Positions 24,091-33,592 of a stretch of DNA of 39,372 bases are shown here, one piece after another. Source of the stretch: Sulfurimonas sp. (lineage in GTDB: Bacteria; Campylobacterota; Campylobacteria; Campylobacterales; Sulfurimonadaceae); contig JALWLL010000081.1 in the NCBI GenBank assembly GCA_026996295.1, positions 1 to 39,372 of the forward strand. Direction: 5' to 3'. The notes beneath the pieces are model-generated. The model ran no database searches. It worked only from the letters and a program-made list of their open reading frames with translations, and was not told the origin of the DNA. Numbering within the stretch: the stretch's first letter is position 1; every line of letters begins with the position of its first letter. The position numbers were made by a program, and so were the translations under genes.

Positions 24091-24594
24091 ATGAATAAAT
24101 GGCTAGAATTTTTAAGAAACAACGATTTCTTAGCAGTAAAAAAATATATAAAAAGTGGCGCTGATCTCAATGATGCCAATGAAAATGGTGAGTCAGTCCT
24201 TGCATGTGCGCTCAGATACCGTTGTGATGATGAGCTTTTAATGCTTCTCATAGAAAACGGTGCAGATATACATGACTTTGATGAAGAGGGTGTGAGCATA
24301 TTTGATATGGCGATCACATATGACAATATCACAATGGTTGAGTATTTGCTTAGTAAGGGTGTCGATGTGAACAAAACACATAGAAAAAGTGGTTTTACTT
24401 CATTGATGGCAGCAACCTGTTATGGTCGTGTAGAGATCGTTAAGCTTTTACTAAAGCATGGTGCTGATCAAGATGCTGTAGATTCAAAAGGTTTCAATGC
24501 CATTGATTTTGCAAGAAAAATGAATAAAAAAAGCGTTCTTGAGCTTTTAAACTATGATGCAAACTCTCCAAGGAACACAAGTTATGCAAGGTAG
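24091..24594 (+). CDS. Ankyrin-repeat protein
   Basis: A 167-residue cytoplasmic protein made almost entirely of four ankyrin repeats: about 10-40 (DFLAVKKYIKSGADLNDANE), 41-75 (DELLMLLIENGADIHDFDEE), 76-108 (ITMVEYLLSKGVDVNKTHRK) and 109-145 (VEIVKLLLKHGADQDAVDSK). There is no signal peptide, so it works inside the cell as a protein-binding scaffold. Its partner is unknown. The ATG lacks a strong ribosome-binding site. The 75-base spacer to dapD holds both divergent promoters. Confidence 0.92.
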   Translation: MNKWLEFLRNNDFLAVKKYIKSGADLNDANENGESVLACALRYRCDDELLMLLIENGADIHDFDEEGVSIFDMAITYDNITMVEYLLSKGVDVNKTHRKSGFTSLMAATCYGRVEIVKLLLKHGADQDAVDSKGFNAIDFARKMNKKSVLELLNYDANSPRNTSYAR

Positions 24595-24596
24595 TT

Positions 24597-24788
24597 TTAG
24601 TGAAAAAACTTCCCTTGCTTTTCGTTGTCAAGCGGCTTTCTTTTCTCTTTAGCGAGCCACTCCTGTAAAAGAGACTCAACCACTTTAGAGAGGCTCATTT
24701 TATAGCGCGCCCGCGAGTACTTCATCGCTTCATCCCAAGTCTGTCTGTCAATCAGTAAACTTCTCGTTACTTCATCTTTTGGCTTCAT
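24597..24788 (-). CDS. Small ribbon-helix-helix-like DNA-binding protein
   Basis: A 63-residue basic protein. The order strand (VTRSLLIDRQTWDEAMKY), then helix-helix (KMSLSKVVESLLQEWLAKEK) matches CopG/MetJ-type ribbon-helix-helix proteins, with the strand placed at residues about 7-13. Such small proteins act as dimeric repressors, often of their own gene, or as antitoxins. A perfect 14-base palindrome sits 24-37 bases upstream of its start. No toxin-like gene adjoins it on the downstream side; the DUF6166/HTH gene upstream on the same strand is the only close partner. It ends two bases from the ankyrin gene on the opposite strand. Confidence 0.72.
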   Translation of the reverse strand: MKPKDEVTRSLLIDRQTWDEAMKYSRARYKMSLSKVVESLLQEWLAKEKRKPLDNEKQGKFFH

Positions 24789-24811
24789 ATATGTTCCACT
24801 TATTATATAAT

Positions 24812-24825
24812 TTACTATATAGTAA
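24812..24825. promoter_or_regulatory. Perfect 14-base palindrome in the ribbon-helix-helix gene promoter
   Basis: TTACTATATAGTAA is its own reverse complement and overlaps the likely -35/-10 region of the minus-strand gene starting at 24788 (TATAAT-like ATTATATAA follows toward the gene). Ribbon-helix-helix repressors typically bind such short AT-rich palindromes, so autoregulation is likely. Confidence 0.55.
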
Positions 24826-24844
24826 TATATTTTGACTTCTAAAC

Positions 24845-25456
24845 TTATGAAACTTGTAAAAGTTGTTGAAAATTTCTGTAACTATCAACGATCTTTTGAT
24901 TTTTTTGATTTTGTATATAAAATTCTATCGCTTTTTTACCAAGTCTTGGGATCTCGTTTTTTACTGCCCAACTGCTTATGGTGCCTTCTGGAACTTCGAG
25001 TATCTCGGCGAGATGCTTTTGTGTTATACCAAGTTCCTTACAAACATCTTTGACAACATTGTTTTTTGCTCTTTTGGCTTTTTTGGCTTTTTTGATAACA
25101 GGTGTATTTTCTTGGAGTAGTGGAGTGTTTTCAAGAGGCGTTTGTCCATGTTTGTTGATCCACTCTAAAACATCTGCTGCACTAAGTAACCAGTCTCTTG
25201 AGTTAAGGGAGCGTATAACATCGTTTGCAAATTTTGAAGCATTCTCTTTTGCAAACTCTAAGTTTGTCAATTGATACAGCATCGAAAAAGCAAGTTGCGT
25301 AGGTCCTGAACCGTTATAGCCCCAATCAAAGCCGTCTTTGGATTGAGCAAACAGTTCATAGAGTGTTGGAAGTTCAACCTCTCCATAGGTGACATATCTA
25401 CTGCCCAAAAGCGTCTTGTGCCCTTTAAAAACGTGGTTGTTCCTTGCGATTGTCAT
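24845..25456 (-). CDS. DUF6166 domain plus C-terminal helix-turn-helix protein
   Basis: A 203-residue protein in two parts. Residues about 5-110 match the DUF6166 pattern: FKGHKTLLGSRYVTYGEVEL at the start, then FDWGYNGSGPTQLAFSMLYQ and a helical end SRDWLLSAADVLEWI. After a Lys-rich linker (KKAKKAKRAK), residues about 138-178 form an XRE/LuxR-like helix-turn-helix: CKELGITQKHLAEILEVPEG and TISSWAVKNEIPRLGKKAIEF. DUF6166 is found in phage and plasmid genes as well as chromosomes, with unknown function. I chose the ATG at 25456 because GAGAG precedes it; the longer frame upstream overlaps a small membrane ORF. It is probably cotranscribed with that ORF. Confidence 0.72.
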   Translation of the reverse strand: MTIARNNHVFKGHKTLLGSRYVTYGEVELPTLYELFAQSKDGFDWGYNGSGPTQLAFSMLYQLTNLEFAKENASKFANDVIRSLNSRDWLLSAADVLEWINKHGQTPLENTPLLQENTPVIKKAKKAKRAKNNVVKDVCKELGITQKHLAEILEVPEGTISSWAVKNEIPRLGKKAIEFYIQNQKNQKIVDSYRNFQQLLQVS

Positions 25457-25466
25457 ACTTTCTCTC

Positions 25467-25592
25467 TTATATTTTAAATGTAAAATGCTCAGTATCTTCT
25501 TTAAACTCTTTTTTTTCTGCAGTAAAAGAGAGTTTATAGATAACATATATGCAAACAATTAGCAAAAAAAGTACCAATAACCAAACTAACAT
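25467..25592 (-). CDS. Small single-span membrane protein of 41 residues
   Basis: An ATG at 25592 with AAGGA eight bases upstream opens 41 codons. Residues 2-20 are one hydrophobic helix (LVWLLVLFLLIVCIYVIYK) followed by a charged cytoplasmic-looking tail (EKKEFKEDTEHF). The stop is 10 bases before the DUF6166/HTH gene on the same strand, so the two are likely an operon. The positive/negative charge pattern and ribosome-binding site make this a real small gene candidate. The function is unknown; it has no motif of the cytochrome oxidase or ATP-synthase small subunits. Confidence 0.6.
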   Translation of the reverse strand: MLVWLLVLFLLIVCIYVIYKLSFTAEKKEFKEDTEHFTFKI

Positions 25593-25640
25593 AAGAAAAA
25601 TCCTTGAGTTATGATATTTTATAGATCGGCAGGAAAATAA

Positions 25641-26372
25641 TTATATTAATCTGTAGGCTATCTTGGCTTCTTGAAGTTCTTTGCAAAAGAGTTCAAAATA
25701 ATGTTTGAGTTTCTCTTTGTTATAGCCACTCAGTGAGAGCTCAACGGAGGGTTTGTTGTTTTGAAATATAGGCAAAGAGGAAAGTTCCACTTCTGAGGGC
25801 AGTTTTTGCATCAGTGTGATAAGCGTGTTTTCACTTGTTTGTGCCAGCAAAGTGTACCTGTATTTTTTCTGGGCATTACAAAAATGTGTTTGTATAACTT
25901 GCGAGATCATGGGGTGAGACATCTCGGGGAAACCAGGAACGAAAAAAAATCTCTGCTGCAATGAAAAACCGGACATATTGTTGATGGGGTTATGCAGAAG
26001 ATGTGCACCTTCTGGAAGATCTGACATGTGGATTCTGTGGGGATAGGCTGCATCACCAAACTTCTCAATGATATCCTGCTCAAACTTTTTGTGTCGCACA
26101 AGAGGTTTTGAGGTAAAAACATCGGCGGCTATCTCTCTTGTGAGATCATCCGGAGTTGAGCCTATACCGCCAAAAGAGAACATAACGGCTTTGGGATCAC
26201 TTTTTATGAGATGAAAAGTTCTTTTTATAAGTTCCACATCATCTTTTACTATAAAAGAGGCAAACATCTCTCTGGAGCATTTTGCCAACTCTTTTTGTAC
26301 AAATGCAAAGTGTTTATCACTCCGTCTGGCATTTAAAATTTCGGTTCCTATTATCAATGTATAAAAATTCAT
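25641..26372 (-). CDS. CinA N-terminal (molybdopterin-binding fold) domain protein
   Basis: A 243-residue cytoplasmic protein of the MoCF/CinA_N family. Landmarks are LIIGTEILNARRSDKHFAFV at the N-terminus, VMFSFGGIGSTPDDLTREIA (about 79-98) with the GGxGxTPDD pattern, and FFVPGFPEMSHPMISQ (about 147-162). The domain is found in CinA, where it acts in NAD/nucleotide salvage as an ADP-ribose or pyrophosphate hydrolase, and is here without the C-terminal nicotinamide-nucleotide amidase part. Residues 165-243 form the small C-terminal subdomain. It is divergent from the acidic 95-residue gene. Confidence 0.85.
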   Translation of the reverse strand: MNFYTLIIGTEILNARRSDKHFAFVQKELAKCSREMFASFIVKDDVELIKRTFHLIKSDPKAVMFSFGGIGSTPDDLTREIAADVFTSKPLVRHKKFEQDIIEKFGDAAYPHRIHMSDLPEGAHLLHNPINNMSGFSLQQRFFFVPGFPEMSHPMISQVIQTHFCNAQKKYRYTLLAQTSENTLITLMQKLPSEVELSSLPIFQNNKPSVELSLSGYNKEKLKHYFELFCKELQEAKIAYRLI

Positions 26373-26418
26373 ACAAAATTATAGTATCATTTCATTTAAA
26401 TAAAATATAGGATATACA

Positions 26419-26706
26419 ATGTCACAAGCACAAAAGCTAGAAGAACTTCTTACAAAGAGTGTTATTCCGGATCTTGATGAAAGACTCGATGAAATATTTG
26501 CGGAGATTGCCGACAACAAAGAGGCCAGTGCAGATGCAAAAGAAGAGATCGAAGAGCTTCGTGAGTTTAAAGCAGATCTTCAAGATGTACTCGCCGATAT
26601 AAAAAGCGGTGATATGGAAGAAGATGAGTGTAAAGAACTTATAAACGATATACTAGAAGCACAAAAAGATAGTGAAGAAGATTTCGGATTTGTAGAAGAG
26701 CAGTAG
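26419..26706 (+). CDS. Acidic coiled-coil protein of unknown function
   Basis: A 95-residue, strongly acidic cytoplasmic protein, nearly all helix with heptad-like Leu/Ile spacing from residue 5 to 85 (LEELLTKSVIPDLDERLDEI, then EEIEELREFKADLQDVLADI). No known domain is recognised. It looks like the small conserved hypothetical proteins common in Campylobacterota. The ATG follows the site AGGAT. It is divergent from the CinA-domain gene and ends at a hairpin shared with the facing adk gene. The function is unknown. Confidence 0.78.
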   Translation: MSQAQKLEELLTKSVIPDLDERLDEIFAEIADNKEASADAKEEIEELREFKADLQDVLADIKSGDMEEDECKELINDILEAQKDSEEDFGFVEEQ

Positions 26707-26709
26707 CAT

Positions 26710-26728
26710 AAACACCCCATCGGTGTTT
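26710..26728. terminator. Shared terminator hairpin between convergent genes
   Basis: AAACACC (26710-26716) and GGTGTTT (26722-26728) form a 7-pair stem with a five-base loop, three bases after the acidic-protein stop and nine bases before the end of the facing adk gene. A-rich and T-rich stem ends on both sides suit termination in both directions, though no long T run follows. Confidence 0.55.
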
Positions 26729-26737
26729 AGTGCAACA

Positions 26738-27307
26738 CTAGATTTTGGATTTTATAAAGCTTTCCATCTCATTGACTATAGCGTCGATATCTCTCTCCCC
26801 GTTGATCACTTTTAAAATATTTTTATCATTATAAAAAGCTCTAATAGCCTGTAGAGGTTGCGTGTAGATTTTCATTCTGTTGTTAAAGACCTCATTGTTG
26901 TCATCAGCACCACGTGCACGTCCAAGAACTCTTTGGCGTGCTACATTTTCACTTACCTCTACTTCTATAACGCTGATGAGTTCAACATCATTTTCATCTT
27001 TGAGGTAGTTGTCAAGCTCTTGCATCTGCTCAACACTTCTAGGATAACCATCGATCACTACCACATCAGTTTTGGCATTTTTAATAGCATTTAAAATAGT
27101 TTTGATCGCTATGTCTATGGGAACAATGGCACCTTTAGAGATATATTTGTTTATCTCTTGACCAATTTCACTCCCGCTTGCAACTTCTGCACGAAGCATA
27201 TCACCTGTAGAGTAGTGTGTGATATTTTCATTTTTTTGTGCTATAAGCTCGGCATCTGTAGTTTTACCGGAGCCGGGAGCTCCAATGATCAAGAAAAGCT
27301 TTTTCAT
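26738..27307 (-). CDS. adk: Adenylate kinase, short form
   Basis: A 189-residue nucleoside monophosphate kinase that interconverts AMP, ATP and ADP. The P-loop is [14 protein letters not shown] (about 7-20), the AMP-binding segment is [11 protein letters not shown] (about 32-42), and [12 protein letters not shown] (about 83-94) is the second AMP-binding motif. [18 protein letters not shown] (about 128-145) contains the short lid and its Arg residues. This short type is usual for Campylobacterota. It lies three bases downstream of aspS on the same strand, a conserved pairing. A second, long-form adenylate kinase is encoded at 30061. Confidence 0.92.
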   Translation of the reverse strand: MKKLFLIIGAPGSGKTTDAELIAQKNENITHYSTGDMLRAEVASGSEIGQEINKYISKGAIVPIDIAIKTILNAIKNAKTDVVVIDGYPRSVEQMQELDNYLKDENDVELISVIEVEVSENVARQRVLGRARGADDNNEVFNNRMKIYTQPLQAIRAFYNDKNILKVINGERDIDAIVNEMESFIKSKI

Positions 27308-27310
27308 AAT

Positions 27311-29068
27311 TTATGCTTTAACTTGTTCTCTTAGACGGATATGCAAGTCTCTAAGCTGTGTATTGTCAACTTCACTAGGTGCTTTTGTTAAGATACATGA
27401 CGCCTTTTGTGTTTTAGGGAAAGCTATAACATCACGGATAGAGGATTTTTTGGTGATAAGCATCATCAGCCTGTCAAAACCTATTGCAAATCCACCGTGT
27501 GGAGGTGCTCCAAATTTAAGAGCATCGAGTAAGAAACCAAATTTTTCTTGAGCTTCCTCTTCGCTGATTCCAAGGAGTTTAAAGATCTCTTCTTGCACTT
27601 CCTCTTTGTGGATACGGATAGACCCACCACCGAGTTCAACACCGTTGAGCACAATATCATATGCGATAGATTCTATCTCCTCAACATCTTCTTTGTCTGT
27701 ATCTTTAGGCATAGTAAACGGATGATGTAAGGCTTTTACTTTACCATCTTCTACCTCAAACATCGGAAAATCAACAACCCAAACAAATTCAAAAGCGTTC
27801 TCATCGATAAGGTTCATTTTTTCATGTTCAGCTATGAAAATTCTAAAACGACCCATGTAGTCAAGAACAGTTTTTTTATCGCCTGCGCCAAAGAAAACGA
27901 CATCGCCCACTTCAAGCTCAGTTCTCTCTATAATAGCCTGTATGTCATCTTCTGAGAAAAATTTTGTCAGTGGACCTTTAAGACCATCCTCTTTCATTTG
28001 GAAGTAACCAAGACCATGTGCACCAAATTTGCGTACAAACTCTTCAAAACCTTTCATCTCACGTTTTGAGAAGATAAGGTCTGCACCCGGAACTTTCAGT
28101 GCTTTTATGCGATTTGTGTGTGGTTTTTTTGCTATATTTGTAAAAATCTCGTTATCACATCTTTGAAAAATATCAATAACATCTACCATCTTAAGATCAT
28201 AACGCAAGTCCGGCTTGTCTGAACCGTACCACTCTATAGCATCTTTGTAAGATATGCGGTTAAAAGGTGGTTGTATCTCGATATCTGCAGCTTTGAACAT
28301 TGCAGTTAGCAGATCTTCTGCTATTTTGATTACATCTTCTTGATCGCAAAAACTCATCTCAACATCTATTTGGGTAAATTCCGGCTGTCTGTCCGCACGC
28401 AGGTCTTCATCACGAAAACATTTTGCTATTTGAAAATAGCGGTCAAACCCACCAACCATCAAGAGCTGCTTAAACAGTTGCGGAGACTGTGGAAGTGCAT
28501 AAAATTCACCATTATGTACACGAGACGGTACAAGATAATCACGAGCTCCTTCTGGAGTTGATTTGGTCAAAATAGGAGTTTCAACTTCCAAGAAGCCATT
28601 TGTATCGAGGATATTTCTTGCTGCTATAGCCGCTTTTGAGCGAAGACGAAAAGCTTCATACATCTCAGGATCTCTCAGCTCAAGGTAGCGGTACTTGAGT
28701 CTTGTTTCTTCACCGACATTTTTATCGCCGATCACAAAAGGTATGGGAGCAGATTTGTTTTCGATGATAAGCTCTTGTACGATGATCTCGATAGTACCTG
28801 TTTTAAGACGTGGGTTTGTAAGCCCTTCACCACGAAGACGAACTTTTCCCTTTGCGATAAGAACAAATTCATCGCGAACACCATCAGCAACTTTATGTGC
28901 TTGTGGACCATCTTCTGGGTCACATGTCAGTTGAACAAGTCCTGTTTTATCACGCAGATCGATAAAGATAATCCCACCGTGATCACGATAACTATTGGCC
29001 CAACCGGTTACAACAACCTCTTGTCCTACATTTTCTTCATTTAAGTCTGTACAGTAATGAGTTCTCAA
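27311..29068 (-). CDS. aspS: Aspartyl-tRNA synthetase
   Basis: A 585-residue class II synthetase. The N-terminal OB fold (about 1-105) reads [20 protein letters not shown]. Motif 2 is [20 protein letters not shown] (about 211-230) and motif 3 is [16 protein letters not shown] (about 519-534). The GAD insertion domain (about 275-410) marks the bacterial type. Many Campylobacterota AspRS are nondiscriminating and also load tRNA-Asn, which needs GatCAB; the sequence read by eye does not settle this. The start is a TTG at 29068 (TTG AGA ACT CAT). It is divergent from nadK. Confidence 0.96.
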   Translation of the reverse strand: MRTHYCTDLNEENVGQEVVVTGWANSYRDHGGIIFIDLRDKTGLVQLTCDPEDGPQAHKVADGVRDEFVLIAKGKVRLRGEGLTNPRLKTGTIEIIVQELIIENKSAPIPFVIGDKNVGEETRLKYRYLELRDPEMYEAFRLRSKAAIAARNILDTNGFLEVETPILTKSTPEGARDYLVPSRVHNGEFYALPQSPQLFKQLLMVGGFDRYFQIAKCFRDEDLRADRQPEFTQIDVEMSFCDQEDVIKIAEDLLTAMFKAADIEIQPPFNRISYKDAIEWYGSDKPDLRYDLKMVDVIDIFQRCDNEIFTNIAKKPHTNRIKALKVPGADLIFSKREMKGFEEFVRKFGAHGLGYFQMKEDGLKGPLTKFFSEDDIQAIIERTELEVGDVVFFGAGDKKTVLDYMGRFRIFIAEHEKMNLIDENAFEFVWVVDFPMFEVEDGKVKALHHPFTMPKDTDKEDVEEIESIAYDIVLNGVELGGGSIRIHKEEVQEEIFKLLGISEEEAQEKFGFLLDALKFGAPPHGGFAIGFDRLMMLITKKSSIRDVIAFPKTQKASCILTKAPSEVDNTQLRDLHIRLREQVKA

Positions 29069-29148
29069 AATATAGAGTCCTATTAAAAAATTTTTGCGAT
29101 TATATCTAAAAAAAGTGTATAATCATCTAAAAGATTTAAAGAGTTATT

Positions 29149-30003
29149 GTGCAAAACAGTCATATAAAAAAAATCGGTGTTATTTTAAGACCCTCCACTC
29201 CAGAACTTAGAGAGAGCTTTTTCAGACTTAAAAAGATCTTCAATAAACACGACATAGAAGTATATATAGATACTATCAGTGCTGCCATGATAGATGTGAT
29301 GGGTATGGAGTTTGATCTGCTCTGTAAGCAGTGTGACGCACTTGTGACACTTGGTGGAGACGGTACACTCATATCGGCTGTAAGACGATCTTTTAACTAC
29401 GACAAACCGATACTTGGCATTTATGCGGGAAATCTCGGTTTTTTAGCAGATATAAGTATGGATGAGCTTGATGAATTTGTTGGCAATATGCTCAAAGGCA
29501 AAAGCCGCATAGATGAACGCTCGGTTTTAGAAGCCAAGATCATAAAAAAGGGTGAAGAGATCACTATGTATGCTTTTAATGACATAGTCCTCACAAGACC
29601 TTCCATATCAAACATGATCCACATAGAAACCCTTGTTGACGCAAAAGCCTTTAACACATACTATGGAGACGGCGTTATCGTCTCAACACCTACAGGTTCA
29701 ACGGCATATAACCTTTCAGCGGGCGGCCCTGTACTTTTTCCACTTACTCAGGTTTTTGCACTTACTCCGATCTGTCCACACTCCTTGACACAAAGACCGG
29801 TTGTGCTTCCCGGAAAATTTTCAATAGAGATGAAAACACCTCAAAACAGAGCACTAATCATCATAGACGGTCAGGATATGCACGAGTTGGGGCAGGGGGA
29901 GAGCATACATATAAGACTAGCTTCTAAAACAGTGAAGCTGATACACAGAGAAGAGTTTAACTATTTTGATGTGCTTAAAGAAAAACTGGGCTGGGGTGAT
30001 TAA
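29149..30003 (+). CDS. nadK: NAD kinase
   Basis: A 284-residue cytoplasmic enzyme that phosphorylates NAD to NADP. The diagnostic GGDGTL motif lies in VTLGGDGTLISAVR (about 66-79), followed by GIYAGNLGFLADIS (about 90-103). The second conserved segment is DGVIVSTPTGSTAYNLSAGG (about 173-192), and the C-terminal one is RPVVLPG. The start is a GTG at 29149 behind AAAGAG. In many relatives nadK is followed by recN, but here a long-form adenylate kinase follows 57 bases downstream. Confidence 0.95.
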   Translation: MQNSHIKKIGVILRPSTPELRESFFRLKKIFNKHDIEVYIDTISAAMIDVMGMEFDLLCKQCDALVTLGGDGTLISAVRRSFNYDKPILGIYAGNLGFLADISMDELDEFVGNMLKGKSRIDERSVLEAKIIKKGEEITMYAFNDIVLTRPSISNMIHIETLVDAKAFNTYYGDGVIVSTPTGSTAYNLSAGGPVLFPLTQVFALTPICPHSLTQRPVVLPGKFSIEMKTPQNRALIIIDGQDMHELGQGESIHIRLASKTVKLIHREEFNYFDVLKEKLGWGD

Positions 30004-30024
30004 CACTATATTTAAATTCATTAG

Positions 30025-30708
<684 letters not shown>

Positions 30709-30710
30709 AT

Positions 30711-31547
30711 CTATTCACAGCTAAACCTGAAACTATCATCAAGGGTAAGGGGAAGAATGAGAGTTCTAAGCCCCTGAGCCCTTGCATCTGCACATAAGAG
30801 ATCTCTTGCTCCATTTGTATTGTCCACATATTTTTGTGCATATTCTGCATTGAAAACTACTTTGTTCGCATCTACAAAAGGCTGAAGCTTACTACACTCG
30901 TTATAGTAGTGACACTGCTCATTGAGACTAAAATCAAAGTAGGGCTCAAGCTCTGCAATTTGATCCAGATCATTTTTAAGCCCGACAAGAAGATTTCTGT
31001 TTTTGGCTTGTGTTGCTATAAATATGTTGTAATCGATCTGATCTTGAGCGCTGAGCGCAAATCCTGTGTTGTTTGTATAACCATCCATATTGTCAGGCTC
31101 TACACCGTCGCACCCTTTTTCTACAGCCAAATCAAGTCTCGCTTGCATAATTGGTTTTAAGATATCACTGCGTATATCAAGCCACTTTTCTCCAGCCCAT
31201 CCATCGAGATCATTGCCAAGAACTTCGGGAGGAAATGAAGTGTTATCCTCGCGCCACTCCTCATAGGAACCACCGCTGAAGTAGCAAATAACAACCTTGC
31301 CTTCATCATGCAGTGAACTGATGAGCGTTTTGTTAGAGTCAAAAAGATCTATATCATACACATCAACATCATAGCCCGTATTTATCGTGCCTTGGAGTTG
31401 CCATTGCCAGGAGGTACCTGAGTTGAGCAGTGTGTTGTCTCGTATTTCGTCTTGAGACTCAGAGCTGCTGCACCCAAGAAGAAATATGCTTAAAAGAAGA
31501 GTGGTAATTGAAATATTGTTTATATTATTGCAAATTTTGTGTATCAT
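30711..31547 (-). CDS. GH114-like endo-alpha-1,4-polygalactosaminidase lipoprotein
   Basis: A 278-residue lipoprotein: the signal helix ISITTLLLSIFLLGC ends in the lipobox Cys at about residue 28. I chose the ATG at 31547, which places this signal correctly. The mature part has the TIM-barrel landmarks of glycoside hydrolase family 114: GTSWQWQLQGTINTGYDVDV, VVICYFSGGSYEEWR, GWAGEKWLDIR, CDGVEPDNMDGY with the acidic pair, and FDFSLNEQCHYYNEC. Such enzymes cut alpha-1,4-galactosaminogalactan or Pel-like polysaccharide. The role here may be biofilm or exopolysaccharide turnover. It is divergent from a rhodanese gene. Confidence 0.88.
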   Translation of the reverse strand: MIHKICNNINNISITTLLLSIFLLGCSSSESQDEIRDNTLLNSGTSWQWQLQGTINTGYDVDVYDIDLFDSNKTLISSLHDEGKVVICYFSGGSYEEWREDNTSFPPEVLGNDLDGWAGEKWLDIRSDILKPIMQARLDLAVEKGCDGVEPDNMDGYTNNTGFALSAQDQIDYNIFIATQAKNRNLLVGLKNDLDQIAELEPYFDFSLNEQCHYYNECSKLQPFVDANKVVFNAEYAQKYVDNTNGARDLLCADARAQGLRTLILPLTLDDSFRFSCE

Positions 31548-31584
31548 GCTTTTATTGTATTGAAATTTATATAAAGGTTTGTTT

Positions 31585-32010
31585 ATGAAAAAATTAAGTA
31601 ACATCGTATTTTTTATAGCTATAGTTTGTGCTGCTGTTTTTTTACTCTATCAAAAGGGTTATATACTTACAAATTATGACTCCGTTACTCCTTTAGAAGC
31701 ACAAAACATGATCAAAAAACAAGATGGCAATGTTACGATACTGGATGTAAGAACGCTTGGTGAGTACCAACAGGAGGGGCATTTGGTAAATTCCCTACTT
31801 ATCCCGTCTGCTACACTTGCATCACAACTCGATACTCTGCAAAAGTATAAAGATACAAAGCTTCTTGTGTATTGCAGAAGCGGCAACAGAAGTGCGAAGG
31901 CTTCCCGAGTTTTAAGTGAGCATGGTTTTCATGTTTACAACATAAAAGGGGGCATACAAGAGTGGAAAAAGGCTCATCTTCCGGTTGAGACCATTCGTTA
32001 CGGAAGATAA
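31585..32010 (+). CDS. Membrane-anchored rhodanese-domain protein
   Basis: A 141-residue protein with an N-terminal signal anchor (LSNIVFFIAIVCAAVFLLYQ) and one rhodanese domain (about 35-136) facing the periplasm. Landmarks are VTILDVRTLGEYQQEGHL and the catalytic loop LVYCRSGNRSAKAS with active-site Cys at about residue 93. Such proteins carry sulfane sulfur, which fits a sulfur-oxidising organism, though the donor and acceptor are unknown. I chose the ATG at 31585, with AAGG eight bases upstream, over the TTG at 31579. Its stop adjoins the facing thiI gene directly. Confidence 0.9.
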   Translation: MKKLSNIVFFIAIVCAAVFLLYQKGYILTNYDSVTPLEAQNMIKKQDGNVTILDVRTLGEYQQEGHLVNSLLIPSATLASQLDTLQKYKDTKLLVYCRSGNRSAKASRVLSEHGFHVYNIKGGIQEWKKAHLPVETIRYGR

Positions 32011-33450
32011 CTAAGGTCTGTACACTCTTATATTGGTGTAATTCTTTGCATCTCTGAGATATTGAGCGTGTAATTGCGACATGATCCCTTTGTCACAGTA
32101 TAGTAGATACTCTTTGTCTTGAGGAAGTTTTTCAAACTCGGTTTTAAGCTTGTGAAAAGGTATCTTGATGCTTTTGCATGAAGTTTGTATGCACTCCTCT
32201 TCTGGGCGAATATCTATCACCACAAAATGCTCTGCATTGAGATCTTTTACGATCTCAACAGCTTCAAGCGTGTTAATATCTTCAACAATCTCATCAACAC
32301 AAAGTACCTGAGCTTCCTCCACTGCCCGATCAACGACACTATAGTCGAACTTCTGAGCCACTTTTTGCATACGCTTGAAAGAGCCGTGTGTTATAGGGTT
32401 TTGAGAGATAACACCACAATACTCAGGCATACTTTCTGCGAAATGGCGTGTGCCTATCTGCTGTGCAATGGCTATGATCTCCGGCTTGTTCATGGTGCAA
32501 AGCGGTCGTAGTATAAGTTTGTCGCTTGCTTCATCTATGAGTGCAAGATTACGAAGTGTCTGGCTTGAAACCTGAGCCACACTCTCACCTGTTAGAAGTG
32601 CGTCTATGTCCATATCGTCCGCCACTTTTTGTGCGGCACGAAGCATAAGACGCTTCAGCATCACACCCATATATGTTGGTGGAGTAGAGCGAAAAATCTC
32701 CTCAATGGTTTGCTCAAAGTTAACCGAGACAAATTTCACTTTATGAGAGGAGCCAAATTTTGACCACAAATAAAGTGCTACCTGTTTCACGCCTATCTCG
32801 TGTGCCATGCCACCAAGGTTGAAAAAGACAAAGTGTGTTTTGATACCCCGCTTCATCGTCAGGTAAGAAGCCACAGTAGAGTCAAATCCTCCGGACATAA
32901 GGGAGAGTATATCTCCTTGTGTTCCTATGGGATAGCCACTGAGTCCTTTGTATCTTGTTGTGATGATGTTAAGCTGTGCACCTATAAGTTCAAGCTCTAT
33001 GGTTTTTTCCGGGTTTTTGAGGCTTACCTTAGTTGCTTTGGAGTGTGCAAGCAGGTAACCCCCTACCGTTCTTTCGATATCCATAGAGGTAAATGGATGC
33101 TGACCGTTTCGTTTTGCACGTACTACAAAAGTCTTCTCAGCAAGTGAGTCTATTACAAGCTCTCCCACTTTTGTTTTGATTTTGTCAAGTGTATCCATGT
33201 TGTCAAACTGTAAAACTTCTAAAACCTGTTCGATCCCTGGTGTTTCTTGCAGTTTTTGTCTTACTTCGGGCAAAACACTCTTTGGTGTAAAAACTTCGAG
33301 TTTGTCAGAATATTTTTTGACTGTTATCTCTGAGTCGATCTTTCCTAAAATAGTTTGTAGATTTACATAAAGTTGTCCAACCATCTGCCGTTTTGCAGAT
33401 GATCCTTTGATCATGATCTCTGGAAAAAGTTTAAGTATAAATTTTTGCAC
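32011..33450 (-). CDS. thiI: tRNA uridine 4-sulfurtransferase with C-terminal rhodanese domain
   Basis: A 479-residue enzyme that adds sulfur to U8 of tRNA, and supplies sulfur for the thiazole of thiamine in some bacteria. Domains in order: an N-terminal ferredoxin-like part, a THUMP domain (about 60-165), the PP-loop ATPase SLMSGGFDSTVASYL (about 183-197), the catalytic MPEYCGVIS Cys (about 345) and a C-terminal rhodanese domain (about 405-479) with LLYCDKG as its active loop. The presence of the rhodanese domain matches the E. coli-type enzyme. The start is a GTG at 33450 behind AAGG. A free rhodanese is encoded on the facing strand. Confidence 0.95.
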   Translation of the reverse strand: MQKFILKLFPEIMIKGSSAKRQMVGQLYVNLQTILGKIDSEITVKKYSDKLEVFTPKSVLPEVRQKLQETPGIEQVLEVLQFDNMDTLDKIKTKVGELVIDSLAEKTFVVRAKRNGQHPFTSMDIERTVGGYLLAHSKATKVSLKNPEKTIELELIGAQLNIITTRYKGLSGYPIGTQGDILSLMSGGFDSTVASYLTMKRGIKTHFVFFNLGGMAHEIGVKQVALYLWSKFGSSHKVKFVSVNFEQTIEEIFRSTPPTYMGVMLKRLMLRAAQKVADDMDIDALLTGESVAQVSSQTLRNLALIDEASDKLILRPLCTMNKPEIIAIAQQIGTRHFAESMPEYCGVISQNPITHGSFKRMQKVAQKFDYSVVDRAVEEAQVLCVDEIVEDINTLEAVEIVKDLNAEHFVVIDIRPEEECIQTSCKSIKIPFHKLKTEFEKLPQDKEYLLYCDKGIMSQLHAQYLRDAKNYTNIRVYRP

Positions 33451-33592
33451 TAAAAGCCTTTTGTATAATTGTCGATGAAATTATATCTAATCTAAAAGCT
33501 ATTATGTGTTTAAAACTAAGCTTTAACCGTACTTTGATAGTAAAGATTAACGTATAAAAGTATTCTTTTAAACCAAAGCACAAGGTCTTTCT

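Noticed and set aside
24780-24840. AT-rich repeats near 24800-24830 as a CRISPR or origin-like array
   Set aside because: There is a single palindrome and no repeated spacer units; it fits an operator better.
30834-31160. 108-codon plus-strand frame opposite the GH114-like gene
   Set aside because: Antisense shadow of a well-supported gene, with Cys/Ile-rich composition and no ribosome-binding site.
31585-33450. Rhodanese gene and thiI as one sulfur-transfer operon
   Set aside because: They are on opposite strands and converge, so they are not cotranscribed, although both handle sulfane sulfur.
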